The notes beneath the pieces are model-generated. The model was not told where the DNA came from. It searched no databases and was given only the letters and a program-made list of their open reading frames with translations. The position numbers and the translations under genes were made by a program. From contig NZ_JYIX01000028.1 of assembly GCF_000956505.1 (NCBI RefSeq), forward strand, positions 59,257 through 123,256: a stretch of DNA of 64,000 nucleotides, written 5' to 3'. Origin of the DNA: Microbacterium azadirachtae. GTDB lineage: Bacteria > Actinomycetota > Actinomycetes > Actinomycetales > Microbacteriaceae. Shown piece after piece: positions 60,413 to 64,000 of the stretch (its first letter is position 1; each line of letters starts with the position of its first letter).

Positions 60413-61206
60413 GCATCCTGTGCGTGATCCCCGTGCGCGGCGGATCCAAGGGCGTCCCGGGCAAGAACGCCAGGGTCGTCGCCGGCAAGCCGCTCGTGGT
60501 GTGGAGCATCGAGCAGGCGCTCGCCGCATCCCTCGACGTGCTCGTGTCGACCGACGATCCCGAGCTCGCGGCGATCGCACGGGCGGCCGGCGCCGACGTG
60601 CCGTTCCTGCGGCCCGCGGAGCTCGCTCAGGACACCACGCCCACGGAGCCGGTGATCCTGCACGCGATCCGGCACCGCACCGCCGAGGGGCGCCGTCCCG
60701 ACGCGGTGATGCTGCTGCAGGCCACCTCGCCGGTGCGACTGCCCGGCACGCTCGCCAGGGCGGTGCGGGAGTTCACCCAGACCGGGGTGGACAGCCTCGT
60801 CGGCGTGGTGCCGCAGACGCCGTTCTTCTGGCATCCGGCCGCCGACGGCGGCAGTGCGACCGCCGAGTACGACCCCGCCGCGCGTCCGCTCCGGCAGGAG
60901 CTGCGCGCGGACGACTACTTCTACAAGGAGACCGGATCCCTCTACCTCTCCCGCACCGAGCTGTACGAGCGGGAGGACAACCGGATCGGCGGCCGCGTGG
61001 GACTCTTCGTCATGGACGAGGCCGAGGGCGTGGACATCGACACGCTCGTGGATCTGCGGATCGCGGAGCAGGTGCTCGGCGACCTCGGCGCCGCCGCGGG
61101 AGGATCCGGCGAGACACCGGGATCTGCACGAGACGGCCGTCGTGACGTGGTGTCTCACGCAGGAAGTGGTGTCTCGCGAGGGGCACAGACGGGGGAGCGG
61201 TCATGA
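60409..61206 (+). CDS. CMP-nonulosonic acid synthetase (NeuA type)
   Basis: A 265-residue cytidylyltransferase: CVIPVRGGSKGVPGKNARVV holds the CTP-binding RGGSKGVPGKN (about 10-20). LLQATSPVRLPGTLARAV and AEGVDIDTLVDLRIAEQVL are standard. It activates a sialic-acid-like sugar as CMP-sugar. The normal protein would end near residue 230; the last 33 or so residues, including SARDGRRDVVSHAGSGVSRG, come from palindromic repeat copy 4 and flanking bases. The ATGA junctions on both sides couple it to its neighbours, including the synthase gene. Confidence 0.88.
   Translation: MSILCVIPVRGGSKGVPGKNARVVAGKPLVVWSIEQALAASLDVLVSTDDPELAAIARAAGADVPFLRPAELAQDTTPTEPVILHAIRHRTAEGRRPDAVMLLQATSPVRLPGTLARAVREFTQTGVDSLVGVVPQTPFFWHPAADGGSATAEYDPAARPLRQELRADDYFYKETGSLYLSRTELYEREDNRIGGRVGLFVMDEAEGVDIDTLVDLRIAEQVLGDLGAAAGGSGETPGSARDGRRDVVSHAGSGVSRGAQTGERS
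61109..61177. repeat. Palindromic repeat family A, copy 4, inside a coding sequence
   Basis: Outer arms GCGAGACACC (61109-61118) and GGTGTCTCGC (61168-61177) are perfect complements, with TGTCTCA also at 61151-61157. The right half agrees with copies 1-3 over nearly 30 positions. It lies wholly within the 3' end of the CMP-sugar synthetase gene (residues 234-257). Confidence 0.8.
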
Positions 61207-63449
61207 TCATCGAACGGGACATCGCGCCGTACATCGTGTTCGGAGAGGATCCGATCCTCACCGGTCTCGCCAAGATCAACGCGAACAGGCAGCGGATCGT
61301 GTTCTGCGTCGACGCGCACGGCATCCTCCTCGGCTCCCTCTCCGACGGCGACTTCCGGCGCTGGCTGATCGCCAATCCCGACGCCTCGCTCGACGTCTCG
61401 TGCGCCGCGGTCGCGAACCGCGAGACGCGCACGGTGCCGCGGGGCACGCCCGTCACGGAGATCGCGCCGCTGCTCGGCCGCGACGGCGTGCACCACGTGC
61501 CGATCGTCGACGATCGAGGGCACCTCTGGGCGATCGCCGTCGACGAGACCGGCACGCTGCGGATCGGCGGTCACGAGATCGGAGCGGGGCATCCGACGTT
61601 CGTGATCGCCGAGATCGGCAACAACCACAACGGATCCGTCGATCTCGCCAAGCGGCTCGTGGATCTGGCGGTCGAGGCCGGTGCAGACGCGGTCAAGTTC
61701 CAGTTGCGCGACATGGACGCGCTGTACCGCCAGCGCGGCGCGGCCAGCTCCGGCGAAGACCTCGGCGTGCAGTACACGCTCGACCTGCTGCGCCGGTTCT
61801 CGCTGCCCGCGGAGAGCCTGTACGAGGTGTTCGATCATGCCCGCGCCGCCGGCGTCGACGTCATGTGCACCCCGTGGGACGCGCCGAGCGTGCAGGCGCT
61901 CGCCGACTACGGCATCCCCGCGATGAAGATCGCCTCGGCCGACCTCACCAACCATGCGCTGATCCTCGACGCGGCGGGGCGCGGGGTGCCGCTCGTGCTC
62001 AGCACGGGGATGTCGCGGGAGAGCGAGATCCTCGAGACCGCGGCGCTGCTGCGCGGCCAGGGCGCGCCGTTCGCGCTGCTGCACTGCCAGTCGACGTACC
62101 CCGCGCCGTACAAGGACCTCAACCTCAGCTACCTCGACCGGCTCGCCGAGATCGGCCAGGGCGTGGTCGGCTACTCCGGGCACGAGCGCGGCTGGCACGT
62201 ACCCGTGGCCGCTGTCGCGCGGGGCGCGCACATCATCGAGAAGCACTTCACCGTGGACCGCACGATGGAGGGCAACGACCACACGGTCTCCCTGCTGCCG
62301 GACGAGTTCCGGATCATGGTCGAGCAGATCCGCGACATCGAGGCGTCGATGGGATCCGGATCCGCGCGCACGGTCTCGACGGGCGAGCAGATGAACCGGG
62401 TGACCCTGGCGAAGTCGCTCGTCGCCGCGCGTCCGCTCGCCGCCGGCACCGTGATCGCGGCGGCGGACGTGGCCGTGAAGAGCCCGGGACGCGGGCTGCA
62501 GCCCAATGCGCTGCCGCAGCTGCTCGGCCGCACGCTGCAGCGCGACCTGGCGGACGGCGACTTCTTCTTCGACGGGGATCTGCGCGATACCGCCCCTGCG
62601 GGACGGCCGTTCACGTTCCGCCGGCCGTGGGGTCTGCCGGTGCGCTATCACGACGCCGCGGCGCTGCGAGCGCAGTCGAACCCCGACTTCCTCGAGTTCC
62701 ACTTCTCGTACAAGGACCTCGAGGTCTCGCCGTCGGACGTGTTCGCCGAGCGGCTGCCGATCGCGTTCACGACGCACCTGCCCGACCTGTTCGCGGGAGA
62801 CTTCCTCGTGGACCTGGCCTCGGAGGATCCGGAGATCTGGGAGCGCTCGATCCGCGAGGTGCAGCGCACGATCGACATCACCCGGGACCTCCGACGCTGG
62901 TTCACCGCGGAGACGGATCCGGTCATGGTGGTCACGATGGGGGGCTTCACGAAGGACCGGCACCTGCCGCCGTCCGCGCGCGGCCCGAAGTACGCCCGCA
63001 TCGCCGACGCGCTCGCCCGGCTCGACGCCGACGGCGTGCGGGTCGCCGCGCAGACGCTCCCGCCGTATCCCTGGCTCATGGGCGGCCAGCAGTTCCACAA
63101 CCTGTTCGTGGATCCGCGCGACACCGCGCGGTTCGCCGCGGAGACCGGCACCCCGCTGGTCTTCGACGCCTCGCACACCAAGCTCGCCACGACGTGGCTC
63201 GGCATGGCGTTTTCCGAGGCGGTCGACCTGCTCGCGCCGCACACGATCCACCTGCACCTGGTCGACGCGACCGGTGTCGACGGCGAGGGCGTGCAGGTGG
63301 GGGAGGGCGACATCGACTGGCCCGCGTTCGGGGCGCAGCTGGACGCGCTCCTGCCGGGGGTCACGTTCATCCCGGAGATCTGGCAGGGGCACGTCGACAA
63401 CGGCGCGGGCTTCTGGACCGCGCTCGACCGGCTGGAGGCGTGGTTGTGA
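61203..63449 (+). CDS. CBS-NeuB-SAF-TIM-barrel fusion, nonulosonic acid synthase
   Basis: A 748-residue four-part protein. Residues 1-120 are a CBS pair (GILLGSLSDGDFRRWLI; GVHHVPIVDDRGHLWA). Residues 126-385 are the NeuB synthase, with FVIAEIGNNHNGSVDLAKRL, AVKFQLRDMDALYR and KHFTVDRTMEGNDHTVSLLP; residues 395-458 are the SAF/antifreeze-like domain. Residues 470-748 are a xylose-isomerase-like TIM barrel with LVFDASHTKLATTWLG and IHLHLVDATGVDGEGV. NeuB joins phosphoenolpyruvate to an N-acyl hexosamine, giving a nonulosonic acid; the barrel may supply or epimerise the hexosamine substrate. The family usually stops after SAF (about 340 residues). Confidence 0.87.
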   Translation: MIIERDIAPYIVFGEDPILTGLAKINANRQRIVFCVDAHGILLGSLSDGDFRRWLIANPDASLDVSCAAVANRETRTVPRGTPVTEIAPLLGRDGVHHVPIVDDRGHLWAIAVDETGTLRIGGHEIGAGHPTFVIAEIGNNHNGSVDLAKRLVDLAVEAGADAVKFQLRDMDALYRQRGAASSGEDLGVQYTLDLLRRFSLPAESLYEVFDHARAAGVDVMCTPWDAPSVQALADYGIPAMKIASADLTNHALILDAAGRGVPLVLSTGMSRESEILETAALLRGQGAPFALLHCQSTYPAPYKDLNLSYLDRLAEIGQGVVGYSGHERGWHVPVAAVARGAHIIEKHFTVDRTMEGNDHTVSLLPDEFRIMVEQIRDIEASMGSGSARTVSTGEQMNRVTLAKSLVAARPLAAGTVIAAADVAVKSPGRGLQPNALPQLLGRTLQRDLADGDFFFDGDLRDTAPAGRPFTFRRPWGLPVRYHDAAALRAQSNPDFLEFHFSYKDLEVSPSDVFAERLPIAFTTHLPDLFAGDFLVDLASEDPEIWERSIREVQRTIDITRDLRRWFTAETDPVMVVTMGGFTKDRHLPPSARGPKYARIADALARLDADGVRVAAQTLPPYPWLMGGQQFHNLFVDPRDTARFAAETGTPLVFDASHTKLATTWLGMAFSEAVDLLAPHTIHLHLVDATGVDGEGVQVGEGDIDWPAFGAQLDALLPGVTFIPEIWQGHVDNGAGFWTALDRLEAWL

Positions 63450-64000
63450 GGATCGGCTTCCTCACCCCGTGGCGGACGGACGACCCGGGGGCGTGGTCGG
63501 GGATCATCCGCCCGATGCTCGGCGCGCTCGCCGAGGTCGCGGACGTCGTGCCGGTCTCGACGCATGACGTGCCCGCGGCGCTTCTCGACCGGGCCGCGGC
63601 ACGGCTGTCGCGCCGGAGGTATCTGTGGGACTTCGGACTGGCGACCGCACGAGCCCGCGGACGCGTCGCCGGCGAGAGGCTGCGGGCCGCGCGCGTGGAC
63701 GTCGTGTTCGCCGTGGCGGCCTCGGTCGACGTCGCCCGCCTGGGCGGATCCGTGCCGGTGGTCCAGTACGTGGACGCCGCGTTCGACGACATGAAGGACC
63801 GCTATTCCGTGTTCACCGGGGTGAGCCGGCTGTCGGCCCTGCAGATCCGACGGATCGGGACGCTCGCGGCGCGGCGCACAGCGGGATACGTCGCGGCCTC
63901 GCAGTGGGCCGCCGACGGGCTCGTGCGGACGGGGGCGGACCCGGCGCGCGTGGTCGTCGCGCCGCCGGGAGCGGCGATCGGGCCGCGCGCGGCGGCGGAC
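63446..64000 (+). CDS. Glycosyltransferase, N-terminal part (cut by window end)
   Basis: A GTG start in a GTGA overlap with the synthase gene opens a frame to the end of the window, 185 codons. RIGFLTPWRTDDPGAWSGII and VVQYVDAAFDDMKDRYSVFT are the acceptor-domain strands of a GT4-type enzyme; GYVAASQWAADGLVRTGADP leads into the donor domain, which is outside the window. It is probably part of the nonulosonate unit operon. Confidence 0.72.
   Translation, partial: MRIGFLTPWRTDDPGAWSGIIRPMLGALAEVADVVPVSTHDVPAALLDRAAARLSRRRYLWDFGLATARARGRVAGERLRAARVDVVFAVAASVDVARLGGSVPVVQYVDAAFDDMKDRYSVFTGVSRLSALQIRRIGTLAARRTAGYVAASQWAADGLVRTGADPARVVVAPPGAAIGPRAAAD

Noticed and set aside
1..64000. tRNA and rRNA genes, CRISPR arrays, insertion sequences, integrases and attachment sites
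   Set aside because: None was found on reading both strands. The only repeats are the palindromic elements and the short tandem array.

Overview
The window is high-G+C chromosomal DNA from an actinobacterium. The ribosomal protein sequences, GTG starts, four-base gene overlaps (ATGA, GTGA) and low-complexity Lys/Ala/Glu tails on several ribosomal proteins fit the Microbacteriaceae, probably Microbacterium or a close relative. That assignment comes from reading the proteins, not from a database search.

Left part (1-12829), translation and secretion genes, all on the plus strand: the end of rpmC, then rpsQ-rplN-rplX-rplE, a terminator and new promoter, rpsH-rplF-rplR-rpsE-rpmD-rplO, a second terminator, and secY-adk-map. 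A short interruption follows (a frameshifted AbiEi-like gene between two copies of a palindromic repeat, then a DsbA-like thioredoxin). After it come infA-rpmJ-rpsM-rpsK, a hairpin, and rpoA-rplQ.

Middle part (12946-25645): a GtrA/GtrB/GtrC-type three-gene glycosylation set, an acyl-CoA ligase, truA, a helix-turn-helix protein, an EEP-family hydrolase, a UDP-glucose dehydrogenase, an unrecognised membrane protein, a DUF4012 membrane protein and a PqqD-like protein.

Surface-glycan locus (25976-47825): genes for a bacillosamine-type diamino sugar (PglF, PglE, PglC and PglD-like), glycosyltransferases, a Wzx flippase and a Wzy-like polymerase. Next are the WbpA/D/E/B-like enzymes for UDP-2,3-diacetamido-glucuronate, a second DUF4012 protein, a VanZ protein and a second phosphoglycosyl transferase (WbaP-like). 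The minus-strand block rplM-rpsI-glmM-vanZ (48064-50820) follows; glmM supplies glucosamine-1-phosphate for UDP-GlcNAc, the precursor of the sugars above.

Second glycan locus (51186-64000): a glycosyltransferase, a 670-base gene-free stretch full of palindromes, an overlapping PqqD/nucleotidyltransferase pair, a Wzz-BY-kinase fusion and an O-antigen-ligase-like protein. It ends with glycosyltransferases and a nonulosonic-acid pair: a CMP-sugar synthetase and a CBS-NeuB-SAF-TIM-barrel fusion. The last gene runs off the window.

Features that standard gene annotation misses: two families of dispersed palindromic elements, one of which forms the 3' end of a coding sequence; repeated -10 boxes 6-9 bases before start codons, indicating leaderless transcripts; a strong excess of GGATCC that fades across about 28-43 kb; and two PqqD-like proteins with two matching nucleotidyltransferases but no visible peptide-modifying enzyme.
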